Source: JACVRX01 sp963831385
GTDB taxonomy: Bacteria > Actinomycetota > Actinomycetes > Jiangellales > Jiangellaceae
DNA length: 64,000 bases
Assembly (NCBI GenBank): GCA_963831385.1
Contig: CAWHPW010000011.1
Location: forward strand, 310,001-374,000
Direction: 5' to 3'
Shown: one piece after another, positions 1-8,481 of the stretch
Layout: each line of letters begins with the position of its first letter
Numbering within the stretch: position 1 is the stretch's first letter
Made by a program: the position numbers and the translations under genes
The notes under the pieces: generated by a model
Told to the model about the DNA's origin: nothing
Database searches by the model: none
Seen by the model: only the letters and a program-made list of their open reading frames with translations

Positions 1-377
1 CCGAGGCCGGCAGTCACCGCACCCACCGGCCGGACGTCGGCATGGCCGGCCTCGCGGCCGAGCCGCCAGACCTGTTCCACCACGCCAGCGGTGTCGGCCA
101 CCGGCTCGGTGTTGGCCATGGCGTGCACAGCCGTGAACCCACCCAACGCTGCGGCCTGGGTGCCGCTTTCGACGGTTTCGGCGTCCTCCCGCCCCGGCTC
201 GCGCAGATGAGTGTGCAGGTCGACCAGGCCGGGCAGCGCGATCAGTCCATCGGCGTCCAGCACGGATGCGCCGGACGCGGACAGCGACTGCCCCATCTCG
301 TCGATGCGCCCGTCGCGGAGTAACAGGTCGGCAGTTCGCTCGCCGAGCACGCTGGCGCCCTTCACGAGCCAGGTCAC
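1..377 (-). CDS. pyrC: Dihydroorotase, N-terminal part (gene runs off the window)
   Basis: This is the third gene of the pyrimidine operon. The enzyme cyclises carbamoyl aspartate to dihydroorotate in the cytoplasm. The frame starts with GTG at 375-377 and stays open to the window edge, giving about 125 residues. The metal-binding signature of the amidohydrolase family is visible as GLVDLHTHLREPG near residue 50, followed by EDAETVESGTQAAALGGFTA, which is typical of PyrC. The start overlaps the pyrB stop by 4 bases (GTGA), so translation is probably coupled. The 3' two thirds of the gene, including the remaining metal ligands, lie outside the window. Confidence 0.93.
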   Translation of the reverse strand, partial: MTWLVKGASVLGERTADLLLRDGRIDEMGQSLSASGASVLDADGLIALPGLVDLHTHLREPGREDAETVESGTQAAALGGFTAVHAMANTEPVADTAGVVEQVWRLGREAGHADVRPVGAVTAGL

Positions 378-1300
378 GATGCACCTCCGGCCAGCAGCAG
401 GTACAGCACGGCCATCCGCACGTAGACGCCGTTGGTCACCTGCTCGACGATCACCGAGCGGTCGCTGTCGGCCACTTCCGCCGTGATCTCCATCCCTCGG
501 TTCATCGGACCCGGGTGCAGGACTACGGCGTCGTCGGGCAGTAATGCGAAGCGCCGCGCGTCCAAACCGTAGCGACGGCTGTACTCGCGGGCGGACGGGA
601 AGAACGCCGCGTTCATCCGCTCCCGCTGGACCCGAAGCATCATGACGGCATCGGCCTTCGCCAGCGCTGAATCGAGCTCGTAGCTGGTCTGGCAGGGCCA
701 GTGTTCGACACCCACGGGCAGCAGGGTCGGTGGCCCGACCAGGGTGACGTCGACACCCAGCGTCGCCAGCAGGAGCACGTTGCTGCGCGCGACCCGGCTG
801 TGCAGCACGTCGCCCACGATGGTGATCCGCCGGCCGTCCAACGAGCCCAGGTGCCGGCGGAGGGTGTAGGCGTCCAGCAGCGCCTGGGTCGGGTGCTCGT
901 GGGTGCCGTCGCCCGCGTTGACGACGCAGGAACGGATCCAACCCGAGTGCGCCAGCCGGTGCGGCGCGCCGCTGGCCCAATGGCGCACGACGACGCCGTC
1001 AGCGCCCATCGCCTCCAGGGTGAGGGCAGTGTCTTTGAGGCTTTCGCCTTTGGACAGGCTCGAGCCCTTTGCCGAGAAGTTCACCACGTCGGCCGACAGC
1101 CGCTTCGCGGCGAGCTCGAACGAGGTCCGGGTCCGTGTCGAGTCCTCGAAGAACAGGTTGACCACTGCGCGGCCACGCAGCGTCGGCAGCTTCTTGACCG
1201 AACGGCCCTCGGTGAGCTGGGCCATTTCGGCGGCGGTGTCGAGGACGAGGGTCGCGTCATCCCGGTCGAGGTCGGCCGCAGAGAGCAGGTGGCGGTTCAC
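374..1300 (-). CDS. pyrB: Aspartate carbamoyltransferase catalytic subunit
   Basis: The enzyme condenses carbamoyl phosphate with aspartate, the committed step of pyrimidine synthesis. The 308 residues match the usual catalytic-chain length. The carbamoyl-phosphate loop STRTRTSFE is at about residues 54-62 and the HPTQALLDAYT motif at 136-146. A KGESLKDT segment (residues 84-91) supplies the 80s loop. The gene overlaps pyrR upstream (ATGA) and pyrC downstream (GTGA) by 4 bases each, forming a tight pyrR-pyrB-pyrC operon. No pyrI regulatory subunit is present, as usual in actinobacteria, so control probably rests on PyrR. Confidence 0.97.
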   Translation of the reverse strand: MNRHLLSAADLDRDDATLVLDTAAEMAQLTEGRSVKKLPTLRGRAVVNLFFEDSTRTRTSFELAAKRLSADVVNFSAKGSSLSKGESLKDTALTLEAMGADGVVVRHWASGAPHRLAHSGWIRSCVVNAGDGTHEHPTQALLDAYTLRRHLGSLDGRRITIVGDVLHSRVARSNVLLLATLGVDVTLVGPPTLLPVGVEHWPCQTSYELDSALAKADAVMMLRVQRERMNAAFFPSAREYSRRYGLDARRFALLPDDAVVLHPGPMNRGMEITAEVADSDRSVIVEQVTNGVYVRMAVLYLLLAGGAS

Positions 1301-1890
1301 GGCCGGTCCCCTTCGGCATTCACGATGAGCACGGCGTCGCGGCCGTCGACCTCGTCGAGCATCACCTTGACGCTCTCGGTGAGCGAGGTCGGCAGGTTCT
1401 TGCCGACATGGTCGGGCCGGATCGGCAGTTCGCGATGGCCGCGGTCGACGAGCACGGCCAGCCGCACCGCGCGTGGTCGGCCGACGTCGTCCAGGGCCGT
1501 GAGTGCCGCGCGAATCGTACGGCCGGAAAAGAGGACGTCGTCGACCAGCACGACGATCTTCCGGTCGACTCCCCCCGCCGGTATGTCGGTAGGTTCGAGT
1601 GCTCGAGCCGGGTGCAGCCGCAGGTCGTCGCGGTACATGGTGATGTCCAGCGCACCGGCGGGGACGTCGGTGCCCTCCGCCTCCCCGATGCGGGCGGCGA
1701 GCCGCCAGGCCAGCGGCACTCCCCGCCTGGGGATGCCGAGCACGACCAAGTCGTCGGCACCCTTGTTGTGTTCCACGATTTCGTGCGCGATCCGGGTCAA
1801 TGCCCGGGCGATGTCGCGGTCGTCGAGGACGCGCCGCTCGCTGGTCGGCTCGTATGCGGGGCGCTCGTCGTCATGAACAGGCGTCGTCAT
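1297..1890 (-). CDS. pyrR: Bifunctional pyr operon regulator / uracil phosphoribosyltransferase PyrR
   Basis: PyrR binds pyr mRNA in a UMP-dependent way and retains uracil phosphoribosyltransferase activity. The 197-residue protein carries the PRPP-binding signature VVLVDDVLFSGRTI at about residues 113-126, with the family segments LVVLGIPRRGVPLA (48-61) and LDITMYRDDL (81-90). It is the first gene of the operon. A hairpin matching the PyrR recognition element lies just upstream and overlaps the Shine-Dalgarno sequence. This suggests that PyrR represses its own translation and that of the coupled pyrB and pyrC, as described for mycobacteria, rather than controlling a terminator as in Bacillus. 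Confidence 0.96.
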   Translation of the reverse strand: MTTPVHDDERPAYEPTSERRVLDDRDIARALTRIAHEIVEHNKGADDLVVLGIPRRGVPLAWRLAARIGEAEGTDVPAGALDITMYRDDLRLHPARALEPTDIPAGGVDRKIVVLVDDVLFSGRTIRAALTALDDVGRPRAVRLAVLVDRGHRELPIRPDHVGKNLPTSLTESVKVMLDEVDGRDAVLIVNAEGDRP

Positions 1891-1903
1891 GACGGTGGAC
1901 CCT

Positions 1904-1934
1904 CCTTCCCCGCCTCACTGGACGGGCTTAAAGG
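1904..1934 (-). promoter_or_regulatory. PyrR-binding RNA hairpin overlapping the pyrR ribosome binding site
   Basis: Read on the minus strand, CCUU (1934-1931) pairs with AAGG (1907-1904) and GCCCG pairs with CGGG around the loop TCCAGTGAGGC (plus positions 1912-1922). The loop fits the known PyrR recognition consensus UCCAGnGAGG, and an unpaired UAA bulge sits on the 5' side as in the Bacillus elements. The 3' strand of the stem runs into AAGGAGG (1901-1907), the pyrR Shine-Dalgarno sequence, 10 bases before the start codon. Binding of PyrR-UMP would therefore hide the ribosome binding site. No alternative antiterminator or U-tract is seen. Confidence 0.82.
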
Positions 1935-1979
1935 ACGTCGGTCGTCGCGCAGCCTAGCAAGGCACCGCCGCCAATGCCG

Positions 1980-2049
1980 GAATGACCACGTTCACCATGC
2001 CTGCCCGTCCATCACCAGGCCGACAAGGCTGGTGACGTAGGGGTACGCC
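1980..2049. repeat. Dispersed intergenic palindromic element, copy 1
   Basis: The segment starts GAATGACCACGTTCACCA and contains a degenerate hairpin built on ATCACCAGGC / GGCTGGTGA. The same arrangement occurs in the opposite orientation at 33365-33442, and a shorter version at 40120-40156 shares the CACGTTCACC core. It lies between the divergent pyrR and vapB genes, upstream of both. Confidence 0.6.
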
Positions 2050-2071
2050 TAGTGATGGCTGGGGGCACTGC

Positions 2072-2104
2072 GATGTATACATCTATATGTTAGATGTATA
2101 CTTC
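2072..2104. promoter_or_regulatory. Probable autoregulatory operator of the vapBC pair (two palindromes)
   Basis: A perfect 12-bp palindrome, GATGTATACATC, lies at 2072-2083. A copy with one mismatch, GATGTATACTTC, lies at 2093-2104. Their starts are 21 bp apart, two helical turns, which suits cooperative binding of ribbon-helix-helix dimers. The AT-rich block stands out from the surrounding GC-rich DNA and directly precedes the antitoxin gene. Confidence 0.7.
2097..2102 (+). promoter_or_regulatory. Putative -10 box of a leaderless vapBC transcript
   Basis: TATACT fits the actinobacterial -10 consensus TANNNT and lies inside the second palindrome. It would place transcription start at or next to the ATG at 2109. 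No Shine-Dalgarno sequence precedes that ATG, which agrees with a leaderless mRNA. No convincing -35 box is visible. This is an inference from spacing only. Confidence 0.45.
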
Positions 2105-2108
2105 ATTC

Positions 2109-2333
2109 ATGAAGCGGCTGCAGATCTACATCGACGAAGATGTCGACGCCCTCCTCGGCGTGCGCGCCCGCCGGCAAGGCACGTCCAAGGCAGCACTCAT
2201 CCGGCAGTACGTCGCCGAACGAATCGGTGCCGACCGTCGCAAGGAACCGATCGACGCTCTGGTGGGCATCGTCACGGGTTCCGCCGATGACTCCACGTCC
2301 GTAGATGCGGTGGTCTACGGGTCGCGGCGGTGA
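2109..2333 (+). CDS. Ribbon-helix-helix antitoxin (VapB/CopG-like)
   Basis: This is the antitoxin of a type II pair. The protein should bind its own operator and neutralise the PIN toxin encoded next to it. From the ATG at 2109 the 74-residue product begins MKRLQIYIDEDVD, a short beta strand followed by two helices (LLGVRARRQGTSKAALIRQYVAE), as in CopG/Arc-type DNA-binding proteins. The C-terminal part should wrap the toxin. An in-frame ATG at 2094 lies inside the operator and lacks a ribosome binding site, so I prefer 2109. The stop overlaps the vapC GTG start by 3 bases. At this point between nusB and pyrR, Streptomyces carries bldD. Confidence 0.85.
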   Translation: MKRLQIYIDEDVDALLGVRARRQGTSKAALIRQYVAERIGADRRKEPIDALVGIVTGSADDSTSVDAVVYGSRR

Positions 2334-2725
2334 CCTTCGTCGACACCTCGTACTGGGTAGCGCTGGCAACGCGTGCGGACGCGCACCATGAAGCCGCAGC
2401 CGCACTGTGGGATTCCGGGCCACGCGCGTTGACCACGTCCAACCATGTGGTCGGCGAGACCTGGACCTTTCTGAACCGAAGGCACGGGCATCGAGTAGCC
2501 GTCGAGTTCACGGCCGGACTCCGGGCCAGCCCGACGCTCGCAGTCGTCCATCTTGCGACCGACGTCGAAGATGAGGCTTGGCGCTGGCTCAGCCGCCACG
2601 ACGAGCGGATGTACTCCTTCGTCGATGCGACGAGCTTCGCGTACATGCGCCGGCAGCGCATTGACATCGCGTTCGCGTTCGACGCCGACTTCACAGCAGC
2701 CGGCTTCGTCGAGGCACGACCGTAG
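2330..2725 (+). CDS. vapC: PIN-domain ribonuclease toxin (VapC family)
   Basis: This is the probable toxin of the pair, a Mg2+-dependent RNase. The 131-residue PIN domain shows the acidic active-site set at D5 (FVDTSYW), E43 (VVGETW), D99 (SFVDATSF) and D118 (FAFDADF). It starts with GTG at 2330, overlapping the antitoxin stop codon, so the two are translationally coupled. Known VapC toxins cleave tRNA or rRNA, but the target here cannot be read from sequence. The module is complete and appears functional. Confidence 0.9.
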   Translation: MTFVDTSYWVALATRADAHHEAAAALWDSGPRALTTSNHVVGETWTFLNRRHGHRVAVEFTAGLRASPTLAVVHLATDVEDEAWRWLSRHDERMYSFVDATSFAYMRRQRIDIAFAFDADFTAAGFVEARP

Positions 2726-2765
2726 GTGACCGCTATCACCGTGCTCGTCGACTCGACGAGTGGAC

Positions 2766-3176
2766 TTAGCGCGTCAGGGTGGGCTTGAGCTCGGCAATAC
2801 GGGCGAGCAGCCCGTTGACGAATGCCGGAGATTCGTCGGTGGACAGCTCACGGGCTAGCGAGACCGCCTCGCTGATGGCCACGGCGTCGGGGACGTCGTC
2901 GCGGTAGAGGATCTCGTACGTACCGATGCGGAGCAGGTTGCGGTCGACGGCAGGCATCCGGTCCAGCGTCCAACCGACGGCGTAGGTGGAGAGCAGCTCG
3001 TCGATGCGCTCCCCATGGGCCACGACGCCCTGCACCAGCGAGATGGCGTACTCCGACAACGGAGGCGACGCTGAAGCGACCCGCGTGGACAGCGTTCCCC
3101 CCGGAGCGAGACCTTGCATCTCAGACTCGAACAGGACGTCCAACGCCCGCTTCCGTGCCTTCGTGCGTGCAGCCAC
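2766..3176 (-). CDS. nusB: Transcription antitermination protein NusB
   Basis: NusB joins NusE (S10) on boxA RNA to support rRNA antitermination. The 136-residue length and the all-helical family segments ARKRALDVLFESEMQG (residues 7-22), AVDRNLLRIGTYEILYR and VNGLLARIA are characteristic. A GTG at 3174-3176 is preceded by GGAG. It lies 24 bases downstream of efp in the conserved actinobacterial efp-nusB order. The expected next gene on this strand, pyrR or bldD, is separated from it here by the inserted vapBC pair. Confidence 0.96.
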   Translation of the reverse strand: MAARTKARKRALDVLFESEMQGLAPGGTLSTRVASASPPLSEYAISLVQGVVAHGERIDELLSTYAVGWTLDRMPAVDRNLLRIGTYEILYRDDVPDAVAISEAVSLARELSTDESPAFVNGLLARIAELKPTLTR

Positions 3177-3200
3177 GTCAGCTCCGTTGGCGGGCAGACA

Positions 3201-3758
3201 TCACGCCCGGCCCAGATACGAGCCGTCACGAGTGTCGACCTTGACCTTCTCGCCGGGCGTGATGAACAGCGGGACGGCAATCTCGTAGCCGGTCTCCAGC
3301 CGGGCCGGCTTCGTGCCGCCGGTGGACCTGTCGCCTTGCAGGCCGGGTTCGGTGTAGTCGACGGCAAGCACGACCGATGCGGGCAGCTCCACGAACAGCG
3401 GGACGCCGTCGTGCAACCCGACGATCGCGTTCTGGTTCTCCAGCAGGAAGTGCGACGCGTCTCCCACCGTCGCTTCCGGTACGTGGATCTGTTCGTACGA
3501 CGACGTGTCCATGAACACCAGATCGCCGCCGTCGCGGTAGAGGTATTGCATCTCGCGCCGGTCGACGTTGGCCGTCTCCACTCGGACGCCGGCGTTGAAG
3601 GTCCTGTCCACGACCTTGCCCGAGAGCACGTTCTTGAGCTTGGTGCGGACGAACGCGCCTCCCTTACCGGGCTTGACATGCTGGAACTCCACGACGGACC
3701 AGAGCTGACCGTCGATGTTGAGGACGAGGCCGTTCTTGAGGTCGTTGGTCGTCGCCAC
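3201..3758 (-). CDS. efp: Elongation factor P
   Basis: EF-P binds between the P and E sites of stalled ribosomes and promotes peptide bond formation at polyproline stretches. The 185 residues cover the KOW-like N-domain and two OB domains. The tip loop reads KPGKGGAF near residues 29-36, so the conserved lysine is present. The family C-terminal pattern ending in GSYLGRA is intact. No epmA or epmB modification genes are seen nearby, consistent with the unmodified-lysine subtype reported in actinobacteria. It starts with GTG and lies 40 bases after the M24 peptidase gene. Confidence 0.96.
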   Translation of the reverse strand: MATTNDLKNGLVLNIDGQLWSVVEFQHVKPGKGGAFVRTKLKNVLSGKVVDRTFNAGVRVETANVDRREMQYLYRDGGDLVFMDTSSYEQIHVPEATVGDASHFLLENQNAIVGLHDGVPLFVELPASVVLAVDYTEPGLQGDRSTGGTKPARLETGYEIAVPLFITPGEKVKVDTRDGSYLGRA

Positions 3759-3798
3759 TGCTGTCGTTGCCTTCGCTTTCGGGCCGGTCCGCGGCGGC

Positions 3799-4893
3799 TC
3801 AGGCGTCGAGGACGAGCAGGTCCTTGGTCGTTGTCGTCAGCAGCTCCGGACCGCCGGTGTCGCGGACGACGAGGGTGTCCTCGATCCGGACGCCACCGCG
3901 TCCGGGCAGGTAAACGCCGGGCTCGACGGTCACGGGCATGCGGTCGGCAAGTGTACCCGCCGCTGAGTAACCGAGTGTCGGCGCTTCGTGGATCTCCAAC
4001 CCGACGCCATGCCCGGTGCCGTGACTGAACTGCTTGGCGTAGCCAGCGGCCTCGATCACGTCGCGAGCCGCCCGGTCGATGGCAATGCACTCGGTACCGA
4101 CGCCGAGCGCCGCTCGCCCGGCAGCTTGTGCGTCGGCCACCAGGTCGTATATCTCGCGTTGCCACGACGCAGGCTCGGCACCGATCACGACGGTCCGGGT
4201 GCAGTCGGCGTGGTATCCCCGGTAGAGGGCTCCGAAGTCGATCTTGAGGAGTTCCCCGGTACCGATGGTGCGCTCGGTTGGACGATGATGAGGAACAGCA
4301 CTGTTCGGACCGGACGCGACGATCGTCTCGAACGCGATGCCATCGGCACCGTGCTCGTACATGCGGTTCTCGAGATCACGGGCGACCTGTTTCTCGGTGC
4401 GTCCGAGCAGCCCGCCGGCCGTCCAGAGATCATCGAGCGCCCGGCAGGAGATCGCACATGCCTGCCGGATGAGCGTGAGCTCCTCGTCGCTCTTGACTGC
4501 CCGCAGCGCTTCGACCGGCTGGCCCAGGTGCACGAGCTCGGCCGGTTCGGCCGCCTTGCGGATCATCTCGGCGACGGCCAGCGTGACATCGTGCTCCTCG
4601 ATGCCGAGCCGCAGCACGCCGTCGGTTGCCGCCCGGGTCGCCAATGCCGACCCGACGTTGCGCTCCTGCAGGATCTCGAGGTCCGGCGCTGCAGCGGCCG
4701 CTGCCGTTGTGTATCGACCGTCGGTCGCAAGCACGGCCGTCCCGTTCGTTTTCATCAGCAGAGCCGCATTGCTGCTCGGTAGGCCGCTGAGATACCGCAC
4801 ATTCACCAGCCGCGTGATCAGGGCGGCGTCGGCGTCGGCTTTGCCAATAACGCTAGCCAGCCGGGCGCGGCGATCGGCGTGCTCAGCAGGCAT
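3799..4893 (-). CDS. pepQ: M24 family aminopeptidase (Xaa-Pro peptidase, PepQ/PepP-like)
   Basis: This is a cytoplasmic metallopeptidase that probably removes residues from proline-containing dipeptides or N-termini. It has 364 residues, with a creatinase-type N-domain (1-125) and a pita-bread catalytic domain. The metal ligands are visible as KIDFGALYRGYHADCTRT (two Asp), FSHGTGHGVGLEIHE (His), VTVEPGVYLPG (Glu) and RIEDT (Glu). It sits between efp and aroB, as in other actinobacteria. Sequence alone does not separate aminopeptidase from prolidase activity. Confidence 0.92.
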   Translation of the reverse strand: MPAEHADRRARLASVIGKADADAALITRLVNVRYLSGLPSSNAALLMKTNGTAVLATDGRYTTAAAAAAPDLEILQERNVGSALATRAATDGVLRLGIEEHDVTLAVAEMIRKAAEPAELVHLGQPVEALRAVKSDEELTLIRQACAISCRALDDLWTAGGLLGRTEKQVARDLENRMYEHGADGIAFETIVASGPNSAVPHHRPTERTIGTGELLKIDFGALYRGYHADCTRTVVIGAEPASWQREIYDLVADAQAAGRAALGVGTECIAIDRAARDVIEAAGYAKQFSHGTGHGVGLEIHEAPTLGYSAAGTLADRMPVTVEPGVYLPGRGGVRIEDTLVVRDTGGPELLTTTTKDLLVLDA

Positions 4894-4993
4894 TGGCCGA
4901 CCCTACTGAAACTCCGATTACTTGCCGAGCAGGACGCATTCAGCTGCCACCACCGGACGGCTGGACCATGCCCGGCCGAGCGAGGCAGGTGGG

Positions 4994-6076
4994 TCAGCGG
5001 GCGACTTCGCTGTAGGCAGCGGCGAGCAGCTGCGGGTCCGGTGCCTCCAGGATCGACGGCTTGGCCAATCCGTTCAGCACCACAAACCGCAGCCGGCTGC
5101 CCCGGGATTTCTTGTCGACCTTCATCGCCTCCAGCAGCCGTGGCCAGGCGTCGGCGGCGTAGGTGGTCGGCAGGCCGAGCGAAGACAGCACGCTGCGGTG
5201 CCGATCGGCGGTCGCGTCGTCCAACCGCCCGGCCAGCCGGCCCAACTCAGCCGCGAAGACCATGCCGATCGAGATGGCCGCGCCGTGCCGCCAGCGGTAG
5301 TGCTCGACCCGCTCGAGGGCATGGCCAAGTGTGTGTCCGTAGTTCAGCACCTCCCGGGGGCCGGCCTCTCGCAGATCACGAGACACGACATCGGCCTTGA
5401 CCCGTACTGAGCGCTCGACCAGCTCGCGGAGGTCGGGCCCGTCCGGCGCCACTGCTGATTCCGGGTTCCGTTCGACGATCTGCAGGATCTCCGGGTCCGC
5501 GATGAACCCGCACTTGACGACCTCCGCAAGCCCCGCCACGAACTCGTTTGCCGGCAGCGTTCGCAGCGCCTCGAGATCGCAGACGACTCCGGCCGGCGGG
5601 TGGAAAGCACCCACCAAATTCTTGCCCTCGGCGGTGTTGATTCCGGTCTTGCCGCCGATTGCGGCATCCACCATGCCGAGCAACGTGGTCGGGACGAGCA
5701 CCGTCCGGACACCTCGGAGCCAGGTGGCCGCGACGAAGCCGGCCAGGTCTGTCGTCGCACCGCCGCCGACCCCGACGACCGCGTCGGAGCGGGTCAGCCC
5801 GATCCGGCCGAGTACCGACCAGCAAAACGACGCGACTTCTGCAGTCTTGGCCTCTTCCGCATCGGGAATTTCGACGGCATGCGCCGCGAGGCCGACCGCA
5901 GCGAGGTCGTCCCTTACCGCCTCCCCAGTAGCACGCAGCGCACGGGGATGGATCACCGCCACCGTCTGGACAGCAGACCCGAGCAGGCTTGGCAACTCAC
6001 CGAGTAAGCCGTCGCCGATGACCACGTCGTAAGGCCGCTCGCCGCCCACCTGGATGCGGCTGGGATCAGCCGACAA
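4994..6076 (-). CDS. aroB: 3-dehydroquinate synthase
   Basis: The enzyme converts DAHP to 3-dehydroquinate using NAD+ and a divalent metal, the second shikimate-pathway step. The 360 residues include the NAD-binding GVGGGATTDLAGFVAATW, the substrate loop KTGINTAEGKNLVGAFHPP and the metal-binding NYGHTLGHALER. The first codon is TTG at 6074-6076, inside the 3' end of aroK, an 11-base overlap. A later start would cut the conserved N-terminal segment RIQVGGERPYDVVIGDG. It forms an aroC-aroK-aroB operon. Confidence 0.96.
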   Translation of the reverse strand: MSADPSRIQVGGERPYDVVIGDGLLGELPSLLGSAVQTVAVIHPRALRATGEAVRDDLAAVGLAAHAVEIPDAEEAKTAEVASFCWSVLGRIGLTRSDAVVGVGGGATTDLAGFVAATWLRGVRTVLVPTTLLGMVDAAIGGKTGINTAEGKNLVGAFHPPAGVVCDLEALRTLPANEFVAGLAEVVKCGFIADPEILQIVERNPESAVAPDGPDLRELVERSVRVKADVVSRDLREAGPREVLNYGHTLGHALERVEHYRWRHGAAISIGMVFAAELGRLAGRLDDATADRHRSVLSSLGLPTTYAADAWPRLLEAMKVDKKSRGSRLRFVVLNGLAKPSILEAPDPQLLAAAYSEVAR

Positions 6077-6562
6077 CGGCGAGCACCGCCTCGACGACGT
6101 CGTCTTGGCGTCGCCCGGCCGTGTCGACGGTCGACGTCGCCACGCTTTGATACAGCGGCCGGCGCGCGTCGAGCATGCGCTTGAGCTCGGCCCGCGGGTT
6201 GACCAGCAGCAATGGGCGGTCCCGGTTCATCCCGATCCGCGCGGCAGCATCGGCCAATCCGACGTCGAGGAACACGACATTGTGCCCGGCGAGCCGCTGC
6301 CGTGTGCCGTCGTCCAGCACGGCGCCGCCACCGAGTGCCAGGATGCCGTCGTGCTCGTCGAGAGCCGCCGCCACGGCGGCGCGCTCGAGCTCGCGAAAGG
6401 CAGGCTCTCCGTCCTCGACGAAGATGTCTCTGATCGGTTTGCCGGCTGCGAGTTCGACGTCGGCATCGACGTCGCGGAACCCGACGCCGAGGCGCTTTGC
6501 GAGCAGCCGGCCAACCGTTGTCTTGCCGGATCCGGGCGCGCCGACCAGGACGACCTGTGGGC

Positions 6563-6566
<4 letters not shown>
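6066..6566 (-). CDS. aroK: Shikimate kinase
   Basis: The enzyme phosphorylates shikimate at the 3-hydroxyl using ATP. This small P-loop kinase of 166 residues has Walker A GAPGSGKTT (residues 9-17), the shikimate-binding DVDADVE, and LALGGGAVLD as the second substrate motif. It starts with GTG overlapping the aroC stop (GTGA) and overlaps aroB by 11 bases, so the three genes are probably made from one mRNA. Confidence 0.96.
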
Positions 6567-7753
<1,187 letters not shown>

Positions 7754-7784
7754 GGCCGCATCCTCGCATGAGCCCCAGCGCGGG

Positions 7785-8474
7785 TCAGCGGCCGAGGTAG
7801 GCGTCCAGCACTGCTCCGCCGGCGGCAACGGCGACCAGCGCACCCAGCAGCATGAACGGGCCGAACGGGATCGCGGTCCGCCGGCCCGCCCGTCCTGCCA
7901 GCAGCAGAAAGACCCCGGTCAAGCCGCCGAACAGAAAGCCCATGAACGCGCCCAGGACGGCCTCCCCCCACCCCAGCCAGCCCAGCATCAGACCAAGCAC
8001 GCCAGCCAGCTTGACGTCGCCCAACCCGAGGTCCGCCGGGCGCAGCATCGCCAGCCCCAGGAACGCAGCGAACATGACGCCGGCGATCAGCCAAGCCCGC
8101 CCGTAGCCGATCCAATCGCCCGTCGCCACCGCAGCGAGGCCGAGAAAGACGGCACCGCCTGCGAGAGCCGCAGCAGTGAGCACATCCGGCAGCCGGTGTT
8201 CCCGCAGATCGACATAGGCAAGCGCGACACCGACGGCACCGACCAGCAGGTACGCCGGCAGGTCCGGGACCCAGCCCCTGGCCGCCGCCAGCACCACCCA
8301 CGTCGCCGCCGTCACGCCGGAAAGGACAGGTCGCAGCCTCGGTGCCGTCGCGAGCACGCGGTACGGAGTGCGCGTCGACTCCCCGCGCTCCGGGTCGCGG
8401 TCGGGCAGCGCGCCGACGAGGGGCGGCAACATGGCGCCGACGGCCAGCCCCAACGCAGCCAAAACGACGATCAC
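7785..8474 (-). CDS. Type IV prepilin-like peptidase (A24 family), no methylase domain
   Basis: This is a polytopic membrane aspartic peptidase of 229 residues. The two catalytic aspartates appear in YVDLREHRLPD and in the family motif LGLGDVKL, and about seven hydrophobic helices can be traced. The cysteine-rich N-methylase domain of PilD is absent, so it resembles the short TadV/CpaA type. Its substrates would be pilin-like proteins (tad/flp pili or pseudopilins), but none are encoded in the window. It lies 7 bases after mltG, as in M. tuberculosis, where aroE sits between the two. Confidence 0.87.
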   Translation of the reverse strand: MIVVLAALGLAVGAMLPPLVGALPDRDPERGESTRTPYRVLATAPRLRPVLSGVTAATWVVLAAARGWVPDLPAYLLVGAVGVALAYVDLREHRLPDVLTAAALAGGAVFLGLAAVATGDWIGYGRAWLIAGVMFAAFLGLAMLRPADLGLGDVKLAGVLGLMLGWLGWGEAVLGAFMGFLFGGLTGVFLLLAGRAGRRTAIPFGPFMLLGALVAVAAGGAVLDAYLGR

Positions 8475-8481
8475 GATCAGG

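Noticed and set aside
2855..4165. 436-codon minus-strand frame across nusB and efp
   Set aside because: Same strand but a different frame from nusB and efp, both of which have clear family motifs. The composition is Arg/Ser-rich.
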